A DNA stretch of 64,000 bases from Chloroflexota bacterium (GCA_027618835.1 JAQCHZ010000005.1:85149-149148), one strand, 5' to 3'; counted from the first letter of the stretch, positions 8,666 through 17,393 are shown. Program-made: numbers and translations. The notes: generated by a model not told the origin, from the sequence alone.

Positions 8666-9553
8666 TTACTTCGAAGGCAGTAGTGCAAGTCCGTCAACGC
8701 CGACATGATGGCGCTCTACCGTTCCAGCGTCTTTGACTGTGACGTAGATATCGCCACTTCCCTTTGGACCGAATGCCACGTTAGTAGGTTGATCCCCACC
8801 AACATTGATTCTCTCGACAACGTTTCCGTCCGTGTCGATCACGGTCACATCACCCTGCCCGACCACGGCGCAGTAGAAGAAACCGTTCTCGCCAACTGCT
8901 AGCCCATCGCCGCCTTTGAATCCTGGCGATTGCGAGTGGTCAACAAGATCTGCAAAATCCTCTCTTGGTCCCAAAGTTCCGTCGTCGTTCCATTCGTATC
9001 GGTAGACCAGACCAGTAACGGTAGCCGTTACATAAAGCGCTCTATCTGCGCCAAACGCTAGACCGTTGGCGAACTGGAGGCCATCATCCAGCAAGGTAGC
9101 CGTGCTATCTTCGAGCTCGATTCGAAATAGTTTACCGTCGATTGGAAAGTCGGTACGACCTTGCTCGCGAGCTTTCACGAACTGCTCGCAGTGAACGCCG
9201 GAATCAGTCATGTACAGTGCGCCGTCGGGTCCGAACGCCAGATCGTTCGGAAACATGAATTCGATCCCATCACCCGCAGTCATCACGACCTCGCAACTAC
9301 CGTCCAGTTCGGCCTTCAGTAGTGAAGGTGGGTTCATCGATTCAGCAACCCACAGCGAGCCCGACCGATCCTGAACCATGCCATTCGGACGTCCGGTTTT
9401 CACGACGATTCGTTTCGATGATCCGTCAGAAGAAATCAGCGACACACAGCCTGTTTCGGGCGTCATTTCAACAACGCCCCACTCACCCGATGGAAGTAAC
9501 ACCGGACCTTCGGGCTCACCAAGCCCACGATGAAATATCGAATCACAGATCAC
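8666..9553 (-). CDS. SMP-30/gluconolactonase/LRE family protein
   Basis: About 295 residues, a six-bladed beta-propeller of the SMP-30 type. These metal-dependent lactonases hydrolyse sugar lactones to aldonic acids. Seen are GEPEGPVLLPSGEW (metal-ligand glutamate region), FPNDLAFGPDGALYMTDSG, FANGLAFGADRALYV and GGDGLAVGENGFFYC, the blade motifs carrying the N, N and D ligands. The GTG at 9553 is chosen because GAAAGGG lies 8 nt upstream; the longer frame back to 9610 starts with TTG and adds unmatched sequence. It is the first of four SMP-30 paralogues here. Confidence 0.88.
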   Translation of the reverse strand: MICDSIFHRGLGEPEGPVLLPSGEWGVVEMTPETGCVSLISSDGSSKRIVVKTGRPNGMVQDRSGSLWVAESMNPPSLLKAELDGSCEVVMTAGDGIEFMFPNDLAFGPDGALYMTDSGVHCEQFVKAREQGRTDFPIDGKLFRIELEDSTATLLDDGLQFANGLAFGADRALYVTATVTGLVYRYEWNDDGTLGPREDFADLVDHSQSPGFKGGDGLAVGENGFFYCAVVGQGDVTVIDTDGNVVERINVGGDQPTNVAFGPKGSGDIYVTVKDAGTVERHHVGVDGLALLPSK

Positions 9554-9788
9554 GGTTATAGCCCTTTCAAAAAACCTCGAACGCAGCGCAGCGTTCAGGA
9601 ATGCAAACAATATAGATCAGTTAACAGCAGCACCAGCATCAATAGATCATGGCTAAAAACCGGAATAGGCAGCTAGCCCAGACCACTTCGATGTTGTACT
9701 TTTAATAGGTTGGCTCACGAACAGCCGAGCACCAGCTCAAATTTATTTGTTCGAATAACCAACATCTAGCACAGTGAGTGTGACGGCA

Positions 9789-9826
9789 GTCGCGTATCGT
9801 AATACGAGACTGGGTCGGCATGCCGA
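9789..9826 (+). promoter_or_regulatory. Hairpin and palindrome in the rplI upstream region
   Basis: Arms CGTAT and ATACG (9793-9806, extended by GTC/GAC) form a short hairpin. It is followed by the 12-bp perfect palindrome TCGGCATGCCGA at 9815-9826 and then a T-rich stretch. Together they lie 50-90 nt before the rplI GTG. They could be a leader control element for L9 synthesis or an operator. The rest of the 9554-9878 gap shows nothing I can name. Confidence 0.35.
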
Positions 9827-9878
9827 TCCGCTGTTTTTCAGCGCAAAACCTACCGTTGGACTACAAGGTGATGAATAA

Positions 9879-10544
9879 GTGAAAGTTCTATTTCTACAGG
9901 ATGTACGTCCTACCGCACGAGCCGGTGACGTAAAAGAAGTCAAACTTGGCTTCGCACGAAACTTCCTGATCCCAAAAGGCCTAGTCGTTCAAGCTTCCGA
10001 GCACGAACTCCGACGAGCTTCAGCTCTTCGAGGACAGGCTGAAGACCGACGACTCGTTGAAGCCAAAGAATGGCAAGACGTTGCGGATGCACTCAAGGAT
10101 CAGAAGGTCCGTATTGACGTGCGAACGGGACCAACTGGCCGTCTTTACGGTTCTGTTACCAACACGATGATCGCCGCCAAGGTTTCTGAAATGACCGAGC
10201 GAGAGATCGATCGAAGGGGAATTCAGATTCCTGCTCCGATCCGCACGGTTGGTGAATACAAGATTCCAGCTCGATTCGTCGAGGGCGTTACAGCTACTCT
10301 AGTTATTGAAGTTGTTGCCGACGATGCCTCCATCGAACTCAACCGCCAGATGGAAGAAGCTCAGGCCCAGATGACTGAAGAGGACACTAACGTTCTCGAC
10401 CCGTCATTCGAGGATGTTCTCGCAGCTGCTGAAGCCGAGATCCAGTCTGGCGCTTCGAACAGTTCAGAGAAATCTGATGACGCTGAAGACGAAGCAGATA
10501 AAGACGACGCTGCAGACGACTCGGAAGAGAAGTCCGCAGAGTAA
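9879..10544 (+). CDS. rplI: 50S ribosomal protein L9
   Basis: Large-subunit ribosomal protein bL9. The N-terminal rRNA-binding domain is clear: MKVLFLQDV, then GDVKEVKLGFARNFLIPKGL. The central helix and the C-terminal domain (GRLYGSVT, VGEYKIPARF) follow. The protein is 221 residues, against about 150 in most bacteria, because an acidic Ser/Glu/Asp-rich tail follows residue 165. The GTG start has an AAGGTGAT site. rpsF, ssb and rpsR, its usual neighbours, are absent. A strong terminator follows, so it looks like a single-gene transcript. Confidence 0.97.
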   Translation: MKVLFLQDVRPTARAGDVKEVKLGFARNFLIPKGLVVQASEHELRRASALRGQAEDRRLVEAKEWQDVADALKDQKVRIDVRTGPTGRLYGSVTNTMIAAKVSEMTEREIDRRGIQIPAPIRTVGEYKIPARFVEGVTATLVIEVVADDASIELNRQMEEAQAQMTEEDTNVLDPSFEDVLAAAEAEIQSGASNSSEKSDDAEDEADKDDAADDSEEKSAE

Positions 10545-10569
10545 TCCTGCCGTTACCTACTGATTGCAA

Positions 10570-10607
10570 AATCGCCTGGAGCATTGCGCTCCGGGCGATT
10601 GTTTTTT
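10570..10607 (+). terminator. Rho-independent terminator of rplI
   Basis: A 13-bp stem, AATCGCCTGGAGC paired with GCTCCGGGCGATT (one G-T wobble), has a 5-nt loop and is followed by GTTTTTT. It sits 26 nt after the rplI stop. Confidence 0.9.
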
Positions 10608-10805
10608 AACAACCGGATTGACATTCAAATTCTGAGGCTGAACTAGGTTGTGGATAAGATGTGGATATCTTTGAGGCGATATAGGACGATTTGACAAGTG
10701 TTTGGGCTTCTTTTCCCAGTCCTATTGACTGTATATTCCACTCTCACTTTGTCAGTTTCCCGGAGATTTATAGGCAGCCACTACGGCAGCTACAACCGTT
10801 ACTAA

Positions 10806-12218
10806 ATGCAAGCAGACCGTCTTCCACCACATGATTTACACGCCGAGGAATCCGTCCTAGGATCGATCCTTATCGACGGCATGACGATCACCCAGATCGC
10901 TGGCTATCTTTCGGCCGACGATTTCTATCGAGAGATCAACAGCCAAACGTTCGAGGTCTGCTACGACCTCTTCCAACGCGACGAAGCGATCAACCAAGTA
11001 ACTGTCACCCACGAACTCGATAATAAAGAGCTTCTGGAATCGGTCGGCGGTGCCTCCTATCTCTCGCACCTAGTCGAAGTAACGCCAACATCGGTTCACA
11101 TCGAGCATTACGCCAATCTGGTGCATCGCACCGCCACGATGCGCCGACTCATCGCAGCTGCCGCTGAAATCGCCGTCATTGGCTATAACGATGATCCAGA
11201 CGTTAACGTCGCTCTTTCGGCCGCCGAAGACGCTCTATTTAGCATCAGACAAGGCTCCCAGAGCCGTGATTTCGTTCCGCTAGCCGATTCACTCACCCCT
11301 TATCTCGAAGAATCTTCCCCGTTAGACCAAGTCGACGGCGAACAAAACACATCGCCAATCGTCACCGGTTACAAGCGCCTCGACGAACTCCTAGTTGGTG
11401 GACTCCAACGATCCGACATGGTGGTGCTTGCGGCTCGACCTTCTGTTGGGAAATCGATGATGGGTCTCAACTTCACTTTGAGTGCCGCAAAGGCGGGGTT
11501 TAAAGTAGGCATCTTCTCTCTCGAAATGGGTCGTGACCAGATCGCAATGCGATTATTGGCTGCCCAGTCGCGGGTAAACATGCAGCAGATTCGAAACAGG
11601 ATTCAGTCGCCGAGCGAAGAAGACCAGGTCATCAACTCGATCGGTCTGCTTTCTGACCTGACGATCTACGTTGACGACACCCCGTTCCAGACCGTCGCCG
11701 AAATGCGCGGTAAGGCACGACGTCTACAAATGACTCACGGTCTCGACCTTTTGATCGTCGACTATATGCAGCTCATCAACGGCGGATCCACGGGCGGGCG
11801 CGAAGGCAACCGTGCACAAGAGGTCTCCGAGATTTCGAGGCAGATGAAAGGAATGGCGCGCGATCTGCACATTCCGGTCGTCGCCATCTCACAGCTAAGT
11901 CGAGCTGTTGAACACCGCACCTCTCACCGACCAATGCTTTCCGACCTTCGAGAATCGGGTTCGATTGAACAAGACGCCGACGTCGTAATGTTTATCCACA
12001 GGGAAGACAAGTTCATCACTGAAGAAGAATGGAATAAGGCTAATCCGACCCAGCCGTTTCCCCGCGACCGCGCTTTATTAATTATCGCTAAACACCGAAA
12101 CGGTCCAACTGACGAAGTCGAAATGCGAGTCAAAGATTCAGTCGGTGTGTTCGAAGAACTGTCGTTCGCCCCACAAAGCTCTCAGACTTACGCACCTAGG
12201 TCAGGAGCAGTTCGGTGA
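10806..12218 (+). CDS. dnaB: Replicative DNA helicase DnaB
   Basis: Hexameric replication-fork helicase, 470 residues, normal for the family. The N-terminal DnaB domain begins LPPHDLHAEESVLGSIL, the primase/loader-interacting region. The RecA-like domain has Walker A AARPSVGKS at 209-217, Walker B LIVDYMQLI, and the DLRESGSIEQDAD motif with the sensor residues. The stop overlaps the GTG of the DnaD-like gene by 4 nt. The following two genes are replication-initiation or helicase-loading proteins, so this is a replication operon. No intein is present. Confidence 0.98.
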   Translation: MQADRLPPHDLHAEESVLGSILIDGMTITQIAGYLSADDFYREINSQTFEVCYDLFQRDEAINQVTVTHELDNKELLESVGGASYLSHLVEVTPTSVHIEHYANLVHRTATMRRLIAAAAEIAVIGYNDDPDVNVALSAAEDALFSIRQGSQSRDFVPLADSLTPYLEESSPLDQVDGEQNTSPIVTGYKRLDELLVGGLQRSDMVVLAARPSVGKSMMGLNFTLSAAKAGFKVGIFSLEMGRDQIAMRLLAAQSRVNMQQIRNRIQSPSEEDQVINSIGLLSDLTIYVDDTPFQTVAEMRGKARRLQMTHGLDLLIVDYMQLINGGSTGGREGNRAQEVSEISRQMKGMARDLHIPVVAISQLSRAVEHRTSHRPMLSDLRESGSIEQDADVVMFIHREDKFITEEEWNKANPTQPFPRDRALLIIAKHRNGPTDEVEMRVKDSVGVFEELSFAPQSSQTYAPRSGAVR

Positions 12219-12946
12219 AGAACGGATTCCCGCGCGGGGTTCAGTTCACACCAGTACCCGATCCACTCTTAGCGTCGCTTTTAGAAGAAATCGATTCGCT
12301 GGACGAACTGAAGGTGGTACTGCGAGCAATTCATGGATTGCACAAGCTTCGCAAAGTACCAGCGTCGATAGGCTTTGACGATTTGTTGTCTGACAGGACA
12401 GTAGCATCGATGCTCAAATCCTCAGGAACGCAGCTTGAAGAGATTGTTGAACAAACGGTAAATTCAGCAGTCGAACGAGGAATATTACTAGTTGTCAATG
12501 AAGGAAACGGGCAAAGACGAATACTGTTAAACACGGAACCGGTACGAAGAGCGCTTATTCGTCAGGGCGTCGACCCAACGATCGAAGCACGCAAACCTGC
12601 TGAAACATGGGCGGACACTGAATCTGCAAAGCCGAAGCAAGATGCGGTAACGTTCTACGAACAGAACATAGCTTCCGTAACGCCAATAGTTGCTGAAAAC
12701 ATTCACGCAGCGCTAGAGCAGCACCCCGAAGATGAGGTGGTTCTGGCAATTCGATACGCAGCTGAAGCAAATGCCCGCAGTTGGAACTATATAGCCGCTA
12801 TTCTTCGCCGGTGGGCGATAGAAGGAAGACCCGAGGAGCTTGACGATGGATCGGATGGAACCACTGAACGAGATCTTCAAGAGGATCGGTCAGACCAGTT
12901 CTACGAGGAATACCTCAAGCGACAACGAGCTCGAGGAGCCAACTAG
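12215..12946 (+). CDS. DnaD/DnaB_2-domain replication initiation protein
   Basis: A 243-residue protein with a winged-helix-like N-terminus and a C-terminal DnaD-type helical domain. The family core is visible: FYEQNIASVTPIVAENI near residue 147, then IRYAAEANARSWNYIAAIL and RRWAIEGR. DnaD-type proteins act in primosome assembly in Firmicutes, bridging initiator and helicase loader. Here the gene sits between dnaB and a DnaC/IstB-type loader, which supports that role. The GTG start overlaps the dnaB stop. Its last 100 nt overlap the start of the next gene in another frame, an unusually long overlap. Confidence 0.85.
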   Translation: MKNGFPRGVQFTPVPDPLLASLLEEIDSLDELKVVLRAIHGLHKLRKVPASIGFDDLLSDRTVASMLKSSGTQLEEIVEQTVNSAVERGILLVVNEGNGQRRILLNTEPVRRALIRQGVDPTIEARKPAETWADTESAKPKQDAVTFYEQNIASVTPIVAENIHAALEQHPEDEVVLAIRYAAEANARSWNYIAAILRRWAIEGRPEELDDGSDGTTERDLQEDRSDQFYEEYLKRQRARGAN

Positions 12947-14288
12947 CGCCGAGATCCACTGTGACATCTGTGACGACAGACGGTGGTTTATCTCTGCTCC
13001 GAGTGAAAATGCTCCAGCTTCAGCCCGGACGGTTATCGCTTGCCAATGTCAGGAACGCGTGTGGGGCGTTAAATCGTCAGATCGCATCAGGCAATACTCC
13101 GACTTAGGCCCGCTAGCGCGTCTCACCTTTAACACGGTCGAGTTAGGTACCCGAGACACTTTCTCTGAGCCATCGAGCTTCCGTGAGGCGTACCACGCCG
13201 CCCAACGGTTCGTCACCGATATGCAGGGTTGGCTGGTTCTCTGCGGACCTTCTGGCACCGGAAAAACTCATCTAGCTGCTGCAGTCGGCAACGCGCTCGT
13301 AGAAGCCGACCAACCGGTTCGATTTGTTTCAGTGCCCGACCTTTTGGATCACTTGCGATCGGCATTCGATCCTGCCGCCGGCGCGCAATACGATGAAATA
13401 TTCTTACAAGCAATCGAAGCGCCGATTTTAATCCTCGACGATCTAGGCGCACAGTCGCCCACGGCCTGGGCCGACGAAAAGCTCGATCAGATTCTCACTC
13501 ACCGCTTCAACCGTCGACTTCCAACGTTGGTAACTACTGGAACCAGGTTCGATGAATTGGGTGACCGCCTGCGAACGCGCCTTGGCGATCCTTATTTCTC
13601 GAAAGTGGTGAACATCAAAGCCGGTAGCGGGATTCCAGACATTCGCGATTCGGGTCTCGAAACTCGGCTGTCTGAAACCATGACCTTCGACGCCTACACA
13701 TCCAAAGGCGCAGCAGGCGCTACGGTAGCCCAGAAACGCTCGCTGGCAGAGGCGCACGCCGCAGCCAAGGTCTTTGCCGAGCATCCGTCGGGATGGCTCT
13801 ATCTCGCAGGGCCTACAGGCGTTGGTAAGACTCACCTTGCAGCGGCCATCGTCAGCGAGAATATTGCGCAAGGTCGCGAAGTGCTGTTTCGGTTCGTACC
13901 AGATTTGCTCGATGATCTTCGACGATCGTACGGCTCAGGTGGCGGCAACTCCTTCGACAATGCGTTCCGACAAGTGCGGGATGTTGATATTTTGATCCTC
14001 GATGATTTCGGTGCTGAAGCTTCAACTGCATGGGCAGAGGAGAAGCTTTACCAGCTTATTGTTCACCGACACGATTCGATGATGCCAACAGTATTCACAA
14101 GTCGAACCGCAATCGAAACCATGAGCGGAACTGACTCACGGTCGGCTTCTCGGTATTCGGATGCGATCATCTCTCGACTAAGCGATGCGAATGTGGTCGC
14201 CGAGCGATATTTAACTGCGCCTGACTTCCGCCATCGTGGAGCTGCGCCCCGACCTCGATCGACAGGCAGAACATCGCCTCGCAAGTGA
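12846..14288 (+). CDS. DnaC/DnaI/IstB-type helicase loader with two tandem AAA+ domains
   Basis: A 480-residue protein with a predicted zinc site (CDIC near 40 and CQC near 68) followed by two complete AAA+ ATPase modules. Module 1 has Walker A GPSGTGKTHLAA (about 134-145) and Walker B ILILDDLGA. Module 2 has GPTGVGKTHLAA (about 322-333) and ILILDDFGA. The modules align along their length, each with a VPDLLDxLR segment, which implies an internal duplication. Family members normally have one module of about 250-300 residues. The ATG at 12846 is chosen because GAGGAG lies 7 nt upstream. It overlaps the DnaD-like gene by 101 nt. The likely role is loading DnaB. Confidence 0.88.
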   Translation: MDRMEPLNEIFKRIGQTSSTRNTSSDNELEEPTSAEIHCDICDDRRWFISAPSENAPASARTVIACQCQERVWGVKSSDRIRQYSDLGPLARLTFNTVELGTRDTFSEPSSFREAYHAAQRFVTDMQGWLVLCGPSGTGKTHLAAAVGNALVEADQPVRFVSVPDLLDHLRSAFDPAAGAQYDEIFLQAIEAPILILDDLGAQSPTAWADEKLDQILTHRFNRRLPTLVTTGTRFDELGDRLRTRLGDPYFSKVVNIKAGSGIPDIRDSGLETRLSETMTFDAYTSKGAAGATVAQKRSLAEAHAAAKVFAEHPSGWLYLAGPTGVGKTHLAAAIVSENIAQGREVLFRFVPDLLDDLRRSYGSGGGNSFDNAFRQVRDVDILILDDFGAEASTAWAEEKLYQLIVHRHDSMMPTVFTSRTAIETMSGTDSRSASRYSDAIISRLSDANVVAERYLTAPDFRHRGAAPRPRSTGRTSPRK

Positions 14289-14962
14289 GTTTCGAACTTT
14301 CAGCAACCGGAATCGACGGCTGCACGTTTTGCTCTATTATCGAGGGCAGCACAGAGGCGAAATGGGAGTCACGCCCGACTGGCGACTCACGTGTCAGTTG
14401 CTTCCACAATCGGCTTATGTGGGCACGAGTCATGCTATTGATCGTCCCAACTCAACACCTCACGCAACATGAGTTGTGGTCGTCTGACGTTTTGATCGAT
14501 GCCGCCCGCCTTGCGCTCGAAATGGGCGACAAACACTGTGGAGCCGAAGGTTACCGCGCTATATCAAACTTCGGACTTCAAGCCCATCAGAGCCAACCAC
14601 ATGCTCACATTCACATAGTGTCGGGAACATCGACGCAGCTTCAGACGGCAGTGCAGAAATCATCGTTAGATGGCAGTGAATTTACTTCGGTGGCTGAATA
14701 CGACGTTGACGAAAGCCCGTTTGCTGCCAGTATTGCCCCGCAAACCGCTATGTCGCAACGCGAACTATGGAGTTCAGAACAGATACTCGAAACGTCGAGG
14801 CAAGCCCTCAAAACGGCTGAATGCCAGTCGCCGAATGGGTTTCGGCTGATGTCGAACTTCGAGCCATCAGCGACAAGCGGTCCAGGTCAAGATCAAACTC
14901 CAGGCGAGAACCCGGCAAGCCTGTTTTTACTCGGCGGCGGACAACTCGGACTCTACGTTTAG
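14285..14962 (+). CDS. HIT-family protein with degenerate second HIT-like repeat
   Basis: A 225-residue protein. The first half is a HIT domain: CTFCSIIEG near 13-21, and the histidine triad H106-A-H108-I-H110-I, as in nucleotide hydrolases or transferases. The second half repeats its core. QHELWSSDVLIDAARLAL in repeat 1 is echoed by QRELWSSEQILETSRQAL in repeat 2, and AISNFG by LMSNFE, but the triad position reads PASLFL with no histidines. It thus resembles a two-HIT-domain protein with one inactive half. The GTG start overlaps the loader stop by 4 nt, so it belongs to the replication operon. Confidence 0.8.
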   Translation: MSFELSATGIDGCTFCSIIEGSTEAKWESRPTGDSRVSCFHNRLMWARVMLLIVPTQHLTQHELWSSDVLIDAARLALEMGDKHCGAEGYRAISNFGLQAHQSQPHAHIHIVSGTSTQLQTAVQKSSLDGSEFTSVAEYDVDESPFAASIAPQTAMSQRELWSSEQILETSRQALKTAECQSPNGFRLMSNFEPSATSGPGQDQTPGENPASLFLLGGGQLGLYV

Positions 14963-15004
14963 CTTAGTCTGCCTGTGACAGTCCCTCACCGAGCCGCACG
15001 TAGG

Positions 15005-15490
15005 CTAGGCGTACCGGGCAGTTGCCATCGTGCTCACTGCGATCACAACGAGAATGGCGTTGAGATATCCAAGCAGTGCCAGCTTGGATCGGTAAATAGC
15101 GAGTTCATCTTCATCAGCATCGCCCGACTCTAACCCACGACGCAATTTAGCGGTGAAGGCGCCCGCTGCACCGGAGACAAAAAATGCTGTCATCGACGTC
15201 ATAATCCCGATCAATATCATCGATCCCCAGCCGCCGGAGCCAATGTCCGACATGCTGCGCCCCGGGGTGGTCGAAACAAGTGCGAATCCGCTCAGCATCG
15301 TAACTACCGCTGCACTCGTAATCCAAAGACTATTCAGCTTGCTCGTTTTGTTCAGAAGTTGTTTTTCGAGATCGCCCGACGTGGCACGAATTCGAGGTTC
15401 GAGAAGCACCGCGAGATATATCGCAGCGCCCATCCAAAACGAACCCGCGATGATGTGGATGATCCGCGTTAATACTAAACCGCCGTCCAA
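15005..15490 (-). CDS. Small integral membrane protein (DUF2269/CopD-like)
   Basis: A 161-residue protein with four predicted transmembrane segments. The N-terminal helix reads RIIHIIAGSFWMGAAIYLAV, a pattern seen in DUF2269 and CopD-like proteins, where the histidine can lie close to a metal or heme site. The neighbouring frameshifted gene is a paralogue with the same N-terminal pattern. The start ATG lies about 35 nt from the stop of that gene, so the two probably form one operon. Function unknown. Confidence 0.65.
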   Translation of the reverse strand: MDGGLVLTRIIHIIAGSFWMGAAIYLAVLLEPRIRATSGDLEKQLLNKTSKLNSLWITSAAVVTMLSGFALVSTTPGRSMSDIGSGGWGSMILIGIMTSMTAFFVSGAAGAFTAKLRRGLESGDADEDELAIYRSKLALLGYLNAILVVIAVSTMATARYA

Positions 15491-15525
15491 TTCGATCTTT
15501 CTATGTTGCTAACTGATTACTTTTA

Positions 15526-16028
15526 TTAAACGTGCTGCGCAAGAGCCATGCATCCGACCGCGATCACTACTCCAATTGAAGCAATTCTGGCGAGCAAGAC
15601 TCCTCGATCTCGCAACTTGGTCATTTCAGCTACCTGCTCAGGAGTTGGTGGCCCGGTCAGACTCTTGCCGATTTCAGACATCTTCTTTCTGCTCATTCCG
15701 GCAACGTTTCCGATTCCGTAGGCGACTATGGAAAAAGCGAAGCCGAGCCAGATCATCGTGCCCCAGTTGGTTGACCACAGGAAATCAAACAACGGGTCTC
15801 GTACACGGAATGCCATGATCACACCGAACACGATCGTCAAAATTACTGATCCGTGCAGAACAATCATCAATGGCTTGAGCATGTTCGCCATTAGAGCTGG
15901 AACATGAGGTGGCCCCGTTTTTTTTGCGAGTGCCGGCTGCACTACCCAAGCCAAAAATACTGCGCTTCCTACCCAAACTGCCCGCGCAATATGTGCAACA
16001 ACCTGAGAATAGCGATCTCTGCGTCCAT
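15526..16028 (-). pseudogene. Frameshifted paralogue of the small membrane protein
   Basis: From an internal TTG at 15954 the frame encodes about 142 residues with several transmembrane helices, but no ATG/GTG/TTG lies upstream in that frame. An ATG at 16028 with an AGAGG site opens another frame reading MDAEIAILRLLHI and soon stops. Joining the two by a one-base shift near 15985-15997 gives MDAEIAILRLLHI-ARAVWVGSAVFLAW. This lines up with the neighbouring paralogue (MDGGLVLTRIIHIIAGSFWMGA). One base thus appears deleted in this copy. It may be a true pseudogene, a shortened TTG-initiated protein, or a sequencing error. Confidence 0.65.
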
Positions 16029-16084
16029 GGTCAACCTCTCATTTCAATACGAAATCGCTGAAGAACTAATTTTCAGTGCGAAGC

Positions 16085-17320
16085 CTACCATCTTGGCTTG
16101 GCGTAGTTGGGGAAGTTATAGCCCGTCCACGATCCATCTCGTGGAACAGCGCTTGGGTCGATATCGAGAATCATCTCTTTTCGATTGCTCGGTGCGCCTC
16201 GCTTCAGCGCCTCGTGCCGTTCGGCAAGCAGGTCCTCATCAATCTCAACGCCCAGTCCAGGCTTGTCTGGAACTTCCATATAGCCGTCTGTGAATTGCAG
16301 TTTTCCGCCCTTGATGATGTCGCCATCTGTATCGGTCCACGGATAGTGAGTATCAGGCTGGTACGCCAGTTCTGGCGTGGCAGCACAAGCATGAAGCATC
16401 GCCGCTTGTGAAACGCCGAGAGAGTTGTTCGAGTGCCCAGACAATCCCCATTCCAATACTCGACACAGAACACCGGTTTCCTTGTAAGCAAGAATTCCGC
16501 CCCAATGGTGATGATCGCCTAATATCACATCGATCCCTTCCAATTGTGCGTTGGGCTTCACGTGCGAAAAGGCCGATACGCACATGTTCGAAGCGGTCGG
16601 GATATCCGTGTGCTTTTTCAGTTCGGCGTGATCGGCAATAGAGTCGGTGGGATCCTCAAGATACTGCGGTTCATATTCTTCGATCGCTTTAGCTACGCGA
16701 ATCGAAGTTTCGATGGTCCATACGGCGTTCGGGTCGATCCGAATCTCATAGCCGTCTTGTTTAGGGAATCGCTTGCGCAATAGCCGGAACGTTTCGATGT
16801 CGACATCTGGCTCGAAAAATCCGCCTTTGATCTTTAGCGCCTTGAATCCGTATCGCTCAACGAACTCCTCCGCCTGCTTCACGAAACTTTCAGGATCGAG
16901 AGCCGCACCGTTGGCGATTTCGCCCTGCCCATTCTCGTCAGCAAATTTGTAGAACAGGTACGCCGCCCATTCGACCCGGTCCCTAGCTCGACCTCCGATG
17001 TAGTCGCACACAGGCATACCGGCTTCTTTGGCAGCGGCATCCAACATCGCTGTTTCCACGGCCGACCAGCCTTGTGGCGTGCCTTTCCACATCAACCGAG
17101 CCTGTGTCATCTGGCGTGGGTCGTGCCCGATGATCCAATCACGATTCGCCTCGGCTTCAGAGGCTTTCCCACCGTGTGTCTCACCGACTCCGCTGTAGCC
17201 ATCGGACGTTTCGATTTGAACTATAGTTCGCTCACGATATGACTCGTGAACGCCCGTGCTGTTCAGCAACGGCTGATCGTGAGTTGCGACAGGTGTGACG
17301 ATTAACTTGGATATTTTCAT
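16085..17320 (-). CDS. Enolase-superfamily sugar-acid dehydratase (glucarate dehydratase-like)
   Basis: A 411-residue mandelate racemase/enolase-superfamily protein. It has the KxK pair K163/K165 in ALKIKGG, metal-ligand D196 with N198 in IDPNAVW, E222 in LEDP, N245 in TASNM, and the general-base H296 in HSNNS. The IDPNA, TASNM and HSNNS signatures are those of the glucarate dehydratase subgroup, which removes water from C6 aldarates. Identity to true GudD is not certain, and another acid sugar is possible. It is divergent from the next enolase-superfamily gene, with a palindrome between them. Confidence 0.85.
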   Translation of the reverse strand: MKISKLIVTPVATHDQPLLNSTGVHESYRERTIVQIETSDGYSGVGETHGGKASEAEANRDWIIGHDPRQMTQARLMWKGTPQGWSAVETAMLDAAAKEAGMPVCDYIGGRARDRVEWAAYLFYKFADENGQGEIANGAALDPESFVKQAEEFVERYGFKALKIKGGFFEPDVDIETFRLLRKRFPKQDGYEIRIDPNAVWTIETSIRVAKAIEEYEPQYLEDPTDSIADHAELKKHTDIPTASNMCVSAFSHVKPNAQLEGIDVILGDHHHWGGILAYKETGVLCRVLEWGLSGHSNNSLGVSQAAMLHACAATPELAYQPDTHYPWTDTDGDIIKGGKLQFTDGYMEVPDKPGLGVEIDEDLLAERHEALKRGAPSNRKEMILDIDPSAVPRDGSWTGYNFPNYAKPRW

Positions 17321-17369
17321 ACTTTGATGACTCTAATTGGACTAAACTTGGCGATGCCAAATTCTGACA

Positions 17370-17393
17370 CCAGATTGGCATATGTCAATCTGG
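17370..17393. promoter_or_regulatory. 24-bp near-perfect palindrome, candidate operator
   Basis: Arms CCAGATTG (17370-17377) and CAATCTGG (17386-17393) flank a central CATATG. Only one mismatched position pair breaks full symmetry. It lies in the 176-bp gap between two divergent enolase-superfamily genes, about 50 nt before one start and about 100 nt before the other. That is the expected place for a shared repressor site. No regulator gene is adjacent. Confidence 0.6.

Noticed and set aside
10690..10735. TTGACA and TATATT upstream of dnaB as a promoter
   Set aside because: The spacing between the two hexamers is well beyond 16-18 nt, so they do not form a sigma70-type pair.
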